Source: Ricinus communis
Lineage: Eukaryota; Streptophyta; Magnoliopsida; Malpighiales; Euphorbiaceae
Length of the DNA stretch: 64,000 nucleotides
Direction of reading: 5' to 3'
NCBI RefSeq assembly: GCF_019578655.1
Contig: NC_063261.1
Location: forward strand, 25,213,126-25,277,125
The position numbers were made by a program, and so were the translations under genes. Of this stretch, positions 26,215-37,203 are shown in pieces. Every line of letters begins with the position of its first letter. The first letter of the stretch is position 1. The notes beneath the pieces are model-generated. The model worked only from the letters and a program-made list of their open reading frames with translations, did not search any database and was not told the DNA's origin.

Positions 26215-26900
26215 TCGATAAAATATGAAATACATTAAGTATATATTTGATATTTGAAATATTTTAATATATATATATATATATATATATTTATTTATTT
26301 ATTTATTTATTTATTTTAGATATAGAAAACTAGAAAGGTAAACTCTAAAAATTGGTATACATTATATTTATTTTAGTATATGTTTTATATATTTATAGTA
26401 TATTTTAAATATTTATACTAAGCAATAAATGGTATATACTCAACAAAATATGATATACATTAAATATATATTTTGTATCTGCTACTATTTTAATTCATAT
26501 AGATTGCATATTTATAAAAAAAGGTACACTCTTAGGAAATACTATATATTACACTTATTTTATTATATGTTTGTATAAAATGTATATGTTAGCTATATAT
26601 TACACTTTTAATCAAAATTTTAATTTATTTAACATATGTTTTTATTTCAAAATTTTTTCTTAGTAGCAAAGATATAATATCAGTGTTTATTCAAAATAAT
26701 GAAATACATTCAATGTATTTTAATATATGTTCCTTATATATAATATACTCATTATGTTTATATCTTTAGAAAAAAATAAAGAAAAGTTACAGTAAATGGT
26801 ATAAATTTTACAGATTTTAGTATATGTTTCTTATATATTGGTATACATATAGTATATAAATAGTATTTGAAATTGGTCTTTAGTTTCAACTTATATATTT
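26215..26900. repeat. Degenerate tandem array, period about 200-260 bp
   Basis: Recurring words in the same order: a GAAATACATTAAGTATATATTT-like block near 26226, 26445 and 26696, and a TTTTAGTATATGTTT-like block near 26360, 26560 and 26815. At least three diverged units are visible, and further TATATGTTAG words extend back to 25690. No coding potential. Confidence 0.55.
26263..26316. repeat. Compound TA / TTTA microsatellite
   Basis: About a dozen TA units run directly into about seven TTTA units. Confidence 0.9.
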
Positions 26901-29900
26901 GGTATCTATGCACCTGTAAGCTTGACCACTATTCAAAAAGTTTTGCCAATTTCTTAAAACAAGCATATTATCAAATATCATAAGGGCAAACCATAATCCC
27001 ATTTAATTCAATTTATTAACTAACTCAAGTAGTCATTTCAGTATTTGTTCATACATAGGTAACATGGATAGTAAAATACATTTTAAGCCAATTCAACAAT
27101 TAGAGTGTCGCAAAGAAAAAGAAAAAGAAAGAGAAAGAGAAAGAAATATTTTTTGATGTGCACAAACAACACATCAAAAATTAAAAACTTTAAAAAAATC
27201 AAACTCAAAAAATTTGTGTATATTTCTATTAAAAAAAGAAGAGAAAGTTAATAGCAAACTATTTTATGATTTAAGCATATTAACAAATAGTTGGAAGACA
27301 AGAGAATATGAAGTCATAAGTTATCGTTATATTCACTTTAAGACATCTAAAAAACTCTTCAGCTTTTCAATATTTATATTCACATTTTATTCAACAATAC
27401 CATAATATAAAATTTGAATCAAATATCAGTAAAACCATTCAATTAAATCAAGATCAAATAATTTTAAGACCAAATTATTTCTTAATTGTTTCTTCAAATC
27501 AAACCAAATTAGATAATAAGAATTTAATGTTAAAAAAGATATAACTCATAAATATTGTAAGAACCTTTGCCAACCAAACACCCATGCCTCTATCATCAAT
27601 GCTTGTTGCTTTACAATTATATAGCTTTAATCTGAGCTTTGGAGTTGTTAAACTATCTTTCTTCTTAATACTGATCTAAACATTTCTTCAGATTTTGATA
27701 CTCATTGAAGCTTCGCGCAACACACACGATGATGATGAAGAAAAAAACTTTGATATTCTCTTTTAGTATTGTTACAGCCATAATGAAGAAGAAGAAAAAC
27801 AATAATAAGAAAAAGAAGAAAAAGAAGAAGAAGAAATGATTACAAAAGTATCAAAAGAGATTTAATACCACGAGAGAAAATACCATATAAATGAAATTAA
27901 AAAAATTAAATAAAGTAAAAAAGAAATAGAGATAAAATAAAAATAAATAAAAAATAAAATTACAGTGTAACTGATTTATTTTTAAAAAAAAAATAATATA
28001 TAGTGTAATTTTTTATTTTAAAATTTAAATCAACATTAAATGAACTTTCTCTAGATACCTGACTTGGGCCGGTGCTAAATTTAAAAGTAAACAATTAGTA
28101 ACTATCAAAAATATTTTTCATTAATTGATAACGGTATCGTATATAATCAATTTTTATTTTTCACTACAAAATTATAATTTTATAAGAGATTTAACAAAAA
28201 TAAATTAGAAAGAAAATGATTTGAATTAATAGTGCTAATTAAAAACTTTAAATATGAAAAAAAGTACTATAAAACTGACCGAGACAGAAAAAGATATTAC
28301 TTTTTTCGCAACAGCAGCGTTAGTGTTCAAAGAGGAAATTAAAAAGAAAACCACCAAATTATGATTCCCCACCAAAAACTTAAGTGCATAGAATCCAACC
28401 CTGTGAAAGAAAGAAAGAAAGAAAGGCACGTGCAGAACCTGATTCACAATGATTTTGGTCCCAGTTATAAAACAACTCACCATTTCTTTTTTTGTCTCAA
28501 ATTTTCATGTTATTGTCATTTATAAACCTTGGGCATGAAGATTATGACTCTATTTAATTATGTAATAAGGCACGCGGGTGGTGGGTGGATGGTCGGTAGA
28601 TGGTATTTACTCCCATATGTGACTTTATTTTTTGACATTTTTGTTTAAGTCTTTTATTGCATTTCATTATTTAATATTATTACTAATTTTATAGAGTAAA
28701 ATTTGTTTTGTAAACGTAAAATTCTGTTTTAACAAATGTAATCATAAATGTAAAGAAACAAAGTTATGATAATGTGGTGAATAATACTAATTATGGAAGC
28801 ATAAAAGATTTTAAATGATATAAATTATGAAAATATTGCTATAATAATGTTGATGACGAATAAGGTAATGATAATAGTTTTGGAGGGATAGCAACAAGGA
28901 AGTGAGTGCTCGACTTTGACATCTTGTTGAAGTCGTATAGGTGATCCAATGTAAAATGATAATTATTTCTAATTATATAATTCACGATCTATTAGGTCTC
29001 ACAGATAAAAATAAAAAAGTATATAAAATATAAAACTGAGATAAAATGAATAGTTTAAATGGTAATGAGAATAATAATTTATTAGATAGTGTATATCAGC
29101 TGAAATTAACTTAATTAATATTGTTTATTGTGAGTAATTATAACTTACACATATTTATTATGGTAGTGATCCAATTCTTTCAAATAAATCTTGAGTACAT
29201 CTATTTTAATAAGTTTGAATCTATCATACTGAATTAAATATATTTAGATGAATGAAATAAAAACATTTCAAAAATTGTAAATTTTATAAGAAAAGTCATA
29301 ATTTCTAGAAAAGAAATATTTATAATAAAAGCTAGTTTTTGGCACTCACTTTTTAAGTTGTATAAGACATGAGATGCTCTTACATATAAGTTATGTATTT
29401 TAAAATTTTTTATTTACTGACTTAATAATCAAAATGACTATTAAACATTTTATAAGACCATCTTGACTATCCAACTTAGAGCTATACTCTAGCCAGCTAA
29501 TCATAATCGAACCGTAAATTATCATTAAATAACTATAGTATGTATCAATTATTTAATATTTAATTATGAAAAAATTTAATTTATTATGTATGGGGAGTAT
29601 ATGTACACCTGAAGTATGGTTATAAATATTCCAAACAATGATGTCTTGAAGAGATTCGATGTATATATTTTTAGATGGGAAATTCACCCTCTAAAACATT
29701 CTGATGCTGACTTGTTTTGTGAGGTTTACTTGGTTTTGCTGATTTGACCAACTCAATTTTGGAAGAGACAACTCTTAATATTAAGTTTTATAATAAAATG
29801 GGGCCCTTTAAATGCTGAATTTTACAGGGAAAACTTCATTGAACAAATTAAACCTGCATAGCTAGGCTAGCCATATCTCAGGAGAGAGGTCTACCAGCAT

Positions 29901-31257
29901 TTTAGATTACTCTTTTTTTTTTTTTTTTGTCTTTTATCTTTGCATCCTTCTACTCAATTTATTTTTTTTTTTTTAAGAATCTATTAAATTTTTTATATTT
30001 ATTACATTCGCCATAAAAATAAAAAACTCATATAATATAAAAGAATTGAAAACTTTCACTCTCAAAAGTAAACGTTCTTGTCACTTAATCTAAACTTTAA
30101 ATGTAAATATACTCAATTTCAATTAATATGTGAAAGCAACTTCTATAGAGTTGTAAATTAGAAAACTATTTTATTTTTTTCTTTTAGTTTTAAAATTTAT
30201 ATTAAAAAGTAAGTAATTAATGTTTTTTCTAAAAATAAGTTTATTAATCATAAGATTGTAAATTTATTTTTTTAACACAACAATAATTTCAAACAAAATT
30301 TATAAAAGCATTTCTAACAAATTTTTAAATTTTAGTAATTGCTTTTTTTTTTTTCTAAAATTCTTTTAAGAGTTAAATGCATATGCATTTCAAAAGAAAT
30401 TAAAATAAAAACTTAATTGTTTAGGATATTTTTGTTATTATTTTTTTTAATGTTTTTTAACTAAAAAATAAAATACATTTGTTAAAATTATTTTTGTATT
30501 TAAAAAATAAAATTTATTTTCTATAAACCACTAAATATTATTTTTATATTTCTCTTCTCATTCTATTATGTTTACTAATTTCTTTTATTTTAACTTTTCA
30601 GTTTTCTTTTCCCACATTTTATCTCTTTTTTATTTTTTCCATTACATTTTCATATAAAATTAAAGAAAAGACTCTATTTAAAAAAAAAAATAATACCTAA
30701 AAAATTAAATATTTCTTAATTTTTTATTAATAAAAAACTAAAAGCAGAAAATACCATAACCATTATAATTTGATAGAAAAACATATAGAAACTATTTTGG
30801 GATGCTTTAAAAATCAAGATAAACACAATTTTGGCCGCAGATATCATTATGTATTACAATCAAATTTAAGAGTAATATGCACTTCACGGATTGATAAGAA
30901 GAATTTTTAGTTTTTTGAATTTAACTATTTCCTTATATATTAAGTTTCAAAGATTGATTTCATGAACAAGAAGATCTCACTTAAATTGGAAAGTGATTAA
31001 TTTATCTACAAAGGGACAAGAAACGAAAAATTAAAGGAAAACCCATCTTCGGTTGTTCAATTTTTCATTTTTTGACATTAATTCTTAAAGTATCTTTACA
31101 TTTTATTGATTAGGTCCCTCAAAAATGTTATTTTCATTAACATTAATGACTTTTATCTTAATCTATAGCACATCTAATATAATTCCATCTATTCTCAGTA
31201 GGATATCCAGTTAAACATTTAACAATTTCATCAAATTATAATGCAAAAGTAAGTTAC

Positions 31258-31262
31258 AAAAG
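31258..31262. repeat. Left target-site duplication of the TRIM
   Basis: AAAAG, matched at 34068-34072. Confidence 0.7.
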
Positions 31263-31305
31263 TATAACACTCGGTCCCTGGTCAGAAAGTAATTATGGGT
31301 TTGAT
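31263..31305 (+). repeat. 5' portion of the split left LTR of the TRIM
   Basis: Aligns with 33901-33943 of the right LTR (shared words AACACTC/AGCACTC, AAAGT, ATTATG, GTTTGAT) and stops abruptly at GTTTGAT, where the insert begins. Confidence 0.75.
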
Positions 31306-31600
31306 AGATAAAAGATAACTTCATTTACAATACTCAAGACTTCTCTTTATATAGAGGAGTCTTATTACAATAGGACAGAAAATATAAGGTGGGAATCTTA
31401 TCTTTTACACATGTCTTTTTAAGAAGAAAAGATGAGATTACCCACTTACATAAAGATAAATCTTATCACATTCCTAAAAAGACGAAAAATAATACACTTA
31501 CATAGAGATATCACATGTAGAAAATAATACACCTAATAGGACGAAAAAGATAAGATAGGAATCTTATCTTTTTACACCTTTATATCTTGAATTATGGAGG
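31306..31600 (-). promoter_or_regulatory. Pararetrovirus-like intergenic promoter remnant
   Basis: On the minus strand, following the ORF ending at 31638, come an AATAAA at 31618-31613, repeated GATAAGA/TCTTATC words (31395-31580) and a TATATAAA box at 31353-31346 followed by GAGAAGTC. The combination of GATA motifs and a TATATAAA box downstream of the last ORF resembles caulimovirid large intergenic regions. Whether it is active is unknown. Confidence 0.45.
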
Positions 31601-31637
31601 AGAGAGATTGTCTTTATTGCCAGCAAAAAAAGATGAG

Positions 31638-32036
31638 TCACCACGGACCACTATCATAATCCATGGGCTGAGAATCTTGCATAATGGCATCTTGTTGTTC
31701 AGTGGTCAGACTTGGATCATCTAGTGGAGTTGGCAATATAGGTAAAGTGGACCGTTCAATAATGGAGTATTCAATCCATTGATTATCAGGTCCATTGTAA
31801 GTGCAGACAAGTGGTGTAGAAACATTGGTCCTTCCTAAATCATTTCTCAATTGTAGAGTGAGCTTTAATTTCCTTGTTATTGGCGGAGGAGCAAGATGCA
31901 AGGGCATCTCAATTATTTTCCAATAATGACAGATGTTTTGGGTGGCACAGGAATCTTCTGAGAACTTAAAGTAAGGCCTGTGAATAATATAGATGGCATG
32001 ATATCCTGAAGCTTTGAAGTTATTATCTATGGACAA
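31638..32036 (-). pseudogene. Virus-like ORF following the polymerase segment
   Basis: An open frame of 132 codons starting MSIDNNFKASGYH, ending DYDSGPW. No catalytic motif recognised. The C-terminal third is acidic and proline-rich (PTPLDDPSL region, about residues 100-132). It follows the RNase H segment on the same strand, about 320 bases further on, in the position of the second ORF of some caulimovirids such as florendoviruses. No functional assignment is justified. The first ATG may not be the original start, because the upstream sequence is also partly open. Confidence 0.4.
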
Positions 32037-32354
32037 TTTGTTTTCATGAATAATTTTGAGGAGATCCTTTTTCCATTGGTATGGGGTTTTGAACCAAGTG
32101 AGATATTTTCATGGATATGTTCCTGCATTTGTATCAATATTGAAGAAGTATAGGAGATCCATGACTGACACTTCTATAGCATGATAACAAACTGTGGAAA
32201 GACACTATAGAAACTATGTACCATAGTTTACTTTCAATTTATGGATGGATAGGAGAAAGGTGATAGATTAAGCACCAAGGGTAATCTGGATAAAAGAAAT
32301 TAGGTTGGATGGGTAGTGAGAAAGTCTGTTGGATGATTGCCAAATAATAAAACA

Positions 32355-32815
32355 TCATATTTTTAGCAAAATTGTTGACCTGTTTGGTTGTGAGACTTGT
32401 AGGAATGTCTGGTGGCGAGAGAGGTTGCAGAGGATTTTTTTTGAAGAAGAGGCCATGAAGATTATCAGAAGATTAATTGTTGAGGTGAGGAGAACAATAG
32501 GTTGAGGTTTTGGTTGTAGCTTTGATAGTCTGGATAAGAAATCTGGGATGAGATTTCTTGTTCCTTTTATATGTTGAACTTCAAAATTATACCTGCTAAA
32601 CCATGATTTTAATCTCAATAATTGAGGTTCTGGTAAGGTCTTTTGGTTGGACTCAAGGATCTTCGGAAATGAAGAGTTATCCATTCGGACCAAGAAGTGT
32701 TGACCAATCAGGAAAAACTCAAACTTTTTTATCCCATATTTGACTGCTAGAATCTCTTTATATGTTGAATGGTAATGCCTTTTTGATGGAGAAAATTGTC
32801 CTGATGCATATCCAC
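32355..32815 (-). pseudogene. Reverse transcriptase C-terminus / RNase H fragment, virus-like
   Basis: The minus-strand frame begins abruptly near 32815 at a GYASGQFSPS motif and continues through a YKEILAVKYGIKKF block, a RMDNSSF block, an LLRLKSWFSRYNF block and HIKGTRN, ending shortly after a DFLSR motif at 32355. These are the conserved RNase H blocks of caulimovirids and, less closely, Ty3 elements. The first half of the enzyme, including the catalytic YxDD region, is absent: it was removed at the inversion junction near 32815. The fragment cannot be functional. Confidence 0.6.
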
Positions 32816-33594
32816 AAAGAAATCACAAGGCTCAAAAGGCAGATTGATCAAATTGAACATGACCTTAGAAAAGATCAGTGTTCTACAATCCCTTCCTTTA
32901 CATCAGCAGCCTCTACATCTTCTGCGATTGCTCCCTTATACTATTCTGCATTTCCTTTCCTTCCACAGCCAGAACAAGATGGACTCTTTATCAACCCTTT
33001 GGTACTTTCTCACACCTCTATCCAAAAGGCTCCACAACCCAACAAAAGAAAACTTTACATCCTCTAGTCTCAAAAGGAAATAAATTGCCAGATCAATCAC
33101 TAATCAGCCCTTATGATTCTGATACTTCTTCAAATACCTCTGAAATGGCTGATATAACAGAAATCCTCATGAACACCTCAACTGCTGAACCCAACCCAGA
33201 AGTAGTAGAGCCTGAAGATGGCACAGAGGATGCACAGTCATATTTTGTTCCTACTAGAGCTTCACACCCAAGGTCAAAATCCACAACTGGAACAGGACCT
33301 TGATCCACTTTTGATGATTTGCCTCCATCAAAATGGAGAGATAAACTTTCTAAATTTTTGGCATGGATTAATCTTCAAATGACTTTTGATGGTGCCACAC
33401 TCAAAAAGGTTCTTGCAGAGTTTGTAACAAGATTCACAGGCAGTTTAAGGGATTGGTTTCAATCACAACCTGAATACACCAGGCTCCAATTTGTGACTTT
33501 GCCAACTCCGTCAGTTGCGGTCATAGTCCTCCATAATCAGTTCCTTGGAAGCTATGATCTCATTATACGACAACAGAAACAGGAATACTTTGAT
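32816..33594 (+). pseudogene. Gag/coat-protein-like fragment, broken
   Basis: On the plus strand the sequence opens with a charged, coiled-coil-like segment (KEITRLKRQIDQIEHDL). A Ser/Pro-rich linker follows, then an acidic stretch (around 33165-33235) and a core reading PPSKWRDKL, LRDWFQ and VLHNQFLGS. Continuity needs a frame change near 33060 and is cut by a TGA at 33301-33303. The ending near 33594 is truncated by the LTR junction. The layout (coiled coil, acidic linker, W-rich core, no zinc knuckle left) fits a nucleocapsid protein of a pararetrovirus or retrotransposon. Family not fixed. Confidence 0.45.
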
Positions 33595-33714
33595 CGAAAA
33601 GAGTCTAAATAAATTACTATTAATTCTTAAGGGTTGATTTTTGGGCCACGTGAGCAAGTCCAATCCTATCTCTAATTATTAAGTCCGTAATTCATACAGG
33701 CTCGGGTTATTACA
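33595..33714 (+). repeat. 3' portion of the split left LTR of the TRIM
   Basis: From AGAGTCTAAAT (33599) to TTATTACA it aligns with 33952-34067 of the right LTR: AGAGTCTAAATGAGTTACTA, CCTCTAGTTATTA and TAATTCAT words recur in order. Confidence 0.8.
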
Positions 33715-33900
33715 AACAGTATTATAGCAACCTATCAGTTTGAGCATGAAAATAAGTATTGTGCAGAACTAAGTGCTAGATCGTGGGATGTCGGTGGAAG
33801 CCACTTTTAGAATCCATGACTCATCTGGTGAGCTATGATTCTGGCTATTAAGCTATGGTCTGACTCAGACAAGGACGTCAGAGCTTTAAGTGGGAGAGAT
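33715..33900 (+). other. TRIM internal domain
   Basis: 186 bp, starting with ACAGTATTATAGCA, a decayed form of the tRNA-Met primer site, and ending with the purine tract AAGTGGGAGAGA. No ORF. Confidence 0.7.
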
Positions 33901-34067
33901 TGTAGCACTCTGTTCCACATCGAAAAGTGATTATGAGTTTGATGTACTTATAAGAGTCTAAATGAGTTACTACTAACATTTAGAGATTGACTTTTAAATT
34001 ATATGGGTGGATTCAACCCCACCTCTAGTTATTAGGTTAATAATTCATGCATATTCGAGCTATTGTA
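33901..34067 (+). repeat. Right LTR of the TRIM
   Basis: 167 bp, TGTAGCACTC...GCTATTGTA. Contains CACATCG near its start, as many plant TRIM LTRs do. The end TGTA differs from the left LTR's TACA by a transition. Confidence 0.8.
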
Positions 34068-34072
34068 AAAAG
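34068..34072. repeat. Right target-site duplication of the TRIM
   Basis: AAAAG, identical to 31258-31262. Confidence 0.7.
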
Positions 34073-35434
34073 TCATTAATATTAATGAAAATAATTTTTC
34101 GAGATCTAATAAGATGCAACCATATTATTAAAGATCCAATGCTACAATTTTTTTTTAGAAAAAAAGATTCAGGAACCTAAATACGGGGTTCTTAGAAAAA
34201 AAAAATTATTTGGTCGACATTATTGAGTTATAAAAATTATTGATCTAGGAAACATGAGACCTAAAATGTTGGATGTCATATTCAATTGGCTTCCCGTATC
34301 ATCATTTCTTATGTACACCCATTATAAATTTCTTCTTATCCTTCCAACATTAAGTGGAATTTGGGCGAATCATTAAGAGAGAAGCCACAGAAAATGATCT
34401 TCAGAACTTCAAAAGTACTTCTAATGCACATCTTCTTCATATATTTCATGCTCTCTATTGGTATATATAATGGGATCCAATGAAGCTGAAGTGTTTGCCA
34501 TAAAGAAGGCATATGCAGATTTATTTGACATTTCACAGTTCAATCAGACTTTAGTTATGTTAGGTGTTGAATCTAACTTTCGACATTTATATTTGTTATG
34601 ATATGATATGATTATTGATTATTGATAAATATTAGAAAATTGTAATTCTATTCCTATTAAGCAATAGGAAGATATTGAAATAATTGTAAATAATAAAGTA
34701 AAACAATAGATCATTGTATTGGATTGTTGGATTATATTCTCTTACCATAAAAGATTGGTTGCATGCACAATAACACCAACTATGAGAGACCCATCAGTCC
34801 ACATGTGATATGTGAACAATGAATAACATATTATTTTTATACGGTTATTATTTATATCTAATAATTAGGGAAACAAAGAATTCTTGAATCAAGAGCATAA
34901 GTAAAAGTTTTCATAGCTGAGAAGGCTTCGTGTAGCAATAAGAACCGTAATTTGTAAAGAAGTTTGGCTCCTTTAAAATTTTATCCTAGTACATTAAATT
35001 ATGTGATGTGACCATGTAGTCATCTCAATATGACTTGTACTCTTTATTTCACGTTTTCTATGAGTTGATCCTCCTAATAAGTTAATTGGTCGAGGAGCAC
35101 TGCCAAAGAAGATTTAAAAATATTTTTGTAAAGAAGAATTCTATTAATTTATCAAGCTTTTGATTTGATGTGTGCTAGAAGTTAATGAACAAAAAATTTC
35201 TCTTGAAAGAATTATAATTATAAACTTGATTGATTTAAATAAGATTTTTAAAAAAAATTAAGATTTTATAATTAAAACAGACTAAAAAAATTTAATACGT
35301 ATTTTTATTTTTATCATAAAATAATCTAATATACATAATCATATTTATATGTTTAAGCAAAGGGATCATAATTCATTCTGAATTAAATTTAAATAAAAAG
35401 AAGGTCAGATTGAAGTTTTAAGAACTCAAAAGAG
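34073..35434. other. Intergenic DNA, no gene seen
   Basis: AT-rich with scattered short open frames. A minus-strand open frame at 34336-34536 has no recognisable similarity. Confidence 0.55.
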
Positions 35435-35994
35435 TAAGGATGGTAGTTAGAGAGGTATTTCTGGATACTCGATCCGACCGAATTTTAATAGGATAAGTAC
35501 GAGTAATTATAAATGAATTTCAAAATGGGTTTGGTATTGAATTTTAATATCCGTATCAGTTTAAATGACATATATATATTATGTATGAAATAAAATAATA
35601 AAAAATTAAAATTTTAAAATTTTAATTAAAACTCTATGGTTTAGGTTTTGTAATTTTTTTATTTGTATTAATATATTTTAAAATTTAATTATTATAAATG
35701 AATTCATAAACGAATATCTGTTTAATTATTTCGAATATTTATATAAATGAGTATTTAACATATAGGATAGTTGTTACCTAATTAAATATCTATAAAATTT
35801 ATTTAATAACTATATATATTAAATGAATTTTTATCAAGTTTGGATAATATACGAATATGATTATTTAGATTTAGAACGAATTCGGATAAAAAATTAATTT
35901 TTAAATAAATTTAGAATAAATTTAAATATTTATTTTAATTAAATTCAAATTCGAGTATCTTAAACGGGCGGATACTGTAGGGCAGCCATCCCTG
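35435..35994. mobile_element. hAT-like non-autonomous element
   Basis: The right end, read inwards on the minus strand, is CAGGGATGGCTGCCC, a typical hAT terminus. The left end is the diverged TAAGGATGGTAGTT. Internal GGATACTCG words occur in inverted orientation near both ends (about 35464 and 35953). Length 560 bp, AT-rich and non-coding. The flanking 8-mers agree only partly, so the target duplication has decayed or the ends are off by a base or two. Confidence 0.6.
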
Positions 35995-37171
35995 TGAAAG
36001 AAAGTGAATTTTGTAGGAAAGTTGGGCTTCTAAGTGTGATTTGTAATAAGAGGAAGTTGAGAGAGAGGGAACTGTGTAAAAAAGAAAAGGGAAGAAGAAG
36101 AAGAAGAAGAAGTGGGGCTATGAGAGTTGAAAAAAAGGTGATAATGGGAAAGAAAAAGAAAAAGAAGCGCACGAGGGGGCAATCTATAACGGGAGAAGTG
36201 AGACTCTGAAAGCGAGCTGTGAGAGTTTTGCGTGCCATATCACACGCTGTTCTATGGATTCTCCCTGTCTGCTTACGTTAGCACTGCACCACCCATTTTT
36301 TTCTTTTTCTTTTTCTCGTTTTCATTTTCTCTTTTACCCTGTTAATAATTATAAATTTAGTATTTTAATTTCTGAATTTTTATATTTCCGTATTTAAATT
36401 TTTTAATTAAATATCTAAATCTATTAATTTATATTATATATTATGATATTTTTTATAAATTAATATATTTACATATAAATAATTTATTTATATTTTATAT
36501 TTTATTTTATTTTTTATTAAATTAATTTTAGCATTAAAAGATAAAAATATTGAACCAGTTTTTATTTTTATTTTATATTATTTCTTTTAAAAATATTTAC
36601 TCATCGGTTTTTATTTTTATAAATTATTCTTTTATCAAAACTTAATGTTTTCTTCTCCTTTTTTGTATAAAGTGAGTCCAAAAAAATTAATATTTAATTT
36701 TTTAATTTTTCTATATGTATGAAAAAGAATTCTAGTATTACTTTTGATTTTTAATAAATAAATAAAAATTAATAAAATTTATGCTAAAAATAAACAAAAA
36801 CTAAAAAATTAATTTTAAAAATATTTTAATTAACTTACTATTCAAAATAAGTAAACAAACACTTTAATCTAAAAACCGGTTATAAACATCATATATTCTT
36901 AGCAGATTCAAATATTTAATTGAATAGAAAATATTTTAAATATTAAAATAAAAAATTTAAAAATTAAACCACCAAATTTATAATTTTTTAATGAAATAAT
37001 AGTATTATTGATAATTTCTATTTTGTTACAGTTTCTTTTGTTTTTCTATGCTTCAACACTCCAAATCATCTATATGTTTATAAAGTACTAAAAGATATTT
37101 TGAAATAAAAAATAAGAATTTTTGTCAAAGAAATAAATCTAAAAATAAATTTTGATATGTACATATATTTA

Positions 37172-37172
37172 T

Positions 37173-37199
<27 letters not shown>
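37172..37199. repeat. TA microsatellite
   Basis: About 13 TA units followed by imperfect TAATA repeats. Confidence 0.9.

Positions 37200-37203
<4 letters not shown>

Larger units (their letters stand above)
24785..31257. other. AT-rich intergenic DNA with simple and degenerate repeats
   Basis: No gene supported. Contents: a TA plus TTTA compound microsatellite at 26263-26316; degenerate tandem repeats at about 26215-26900; a GAAA/GAGA purine run at 27113-27150; an AAG-rich run near 27785-27835; a GAAA run at 28405-28425. The flanks of the Copia insertion, roughly 19900-20052 and 24785-25100, have the look of older repeat DNA. Confidence 0.55.
31306..33594. mobile_element. Rearranged endogenous caulimovirid-like insert
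   Basis: About 2.3 kb lying between the two halves of the TRIM LTR. It has, on the minus strand, an RNase H segment, a second ORF and a promoter-like non-coding region, and on the plus strand a gag/coat-like segment. The two blocks meet head to head near 32815. Support for a pararetrovirus rather than a Ty3 element: the RNase H shows the DN..F....LLR..W.S.Y.F.V.HIKG spacing of caulimovirids, a separate ORF follows the polymerase, the non-coding part has a 35S-like layout, and no integrase or LTR is seen. A Ty3-type fragment remains possible. TTTGAT occurs at both junctions (31300-31305 and 33589-33594), as microhomology or a short duplication. It is fragmentary and cannot encode a virus. Confidence 0.55.
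31263..34067 (+). mobile_element. TRIM element with a nested virus-like insertion
   Basis: The host element is a terminal-repeat retrotransposon in miniature. The right LTR is 33901-34067 (167 bp). The left LTR is split into 31263-31305 and about 33595-33714 (163 bp in total). The internal domain, 33715-33900, is 186 bp. It has a PBS-like sequence at its left end and a purine-rich AAGTGGGAGAGA tract before the right LTR. AAAAG flanks both outer ends. Without the insert the element would be about 516 bp, typical of TRIMs. It has no coding capacity. The ~2.3-kb insert is described separately. Confidence 0.8.

Noticed and set aside
28409..28435. GGCACGTGCA resembling part of miR164
   Set aside because: Only the 3' third of the miRNA matches and no complementary arm forms a hairpin nearby.
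35960..36238. 92-codon minus-strand frame with Phe and Leu runs
   Set aside because: Low-complexity pyrimidine tract overlapping the end of a hAT-like element. No gene context.
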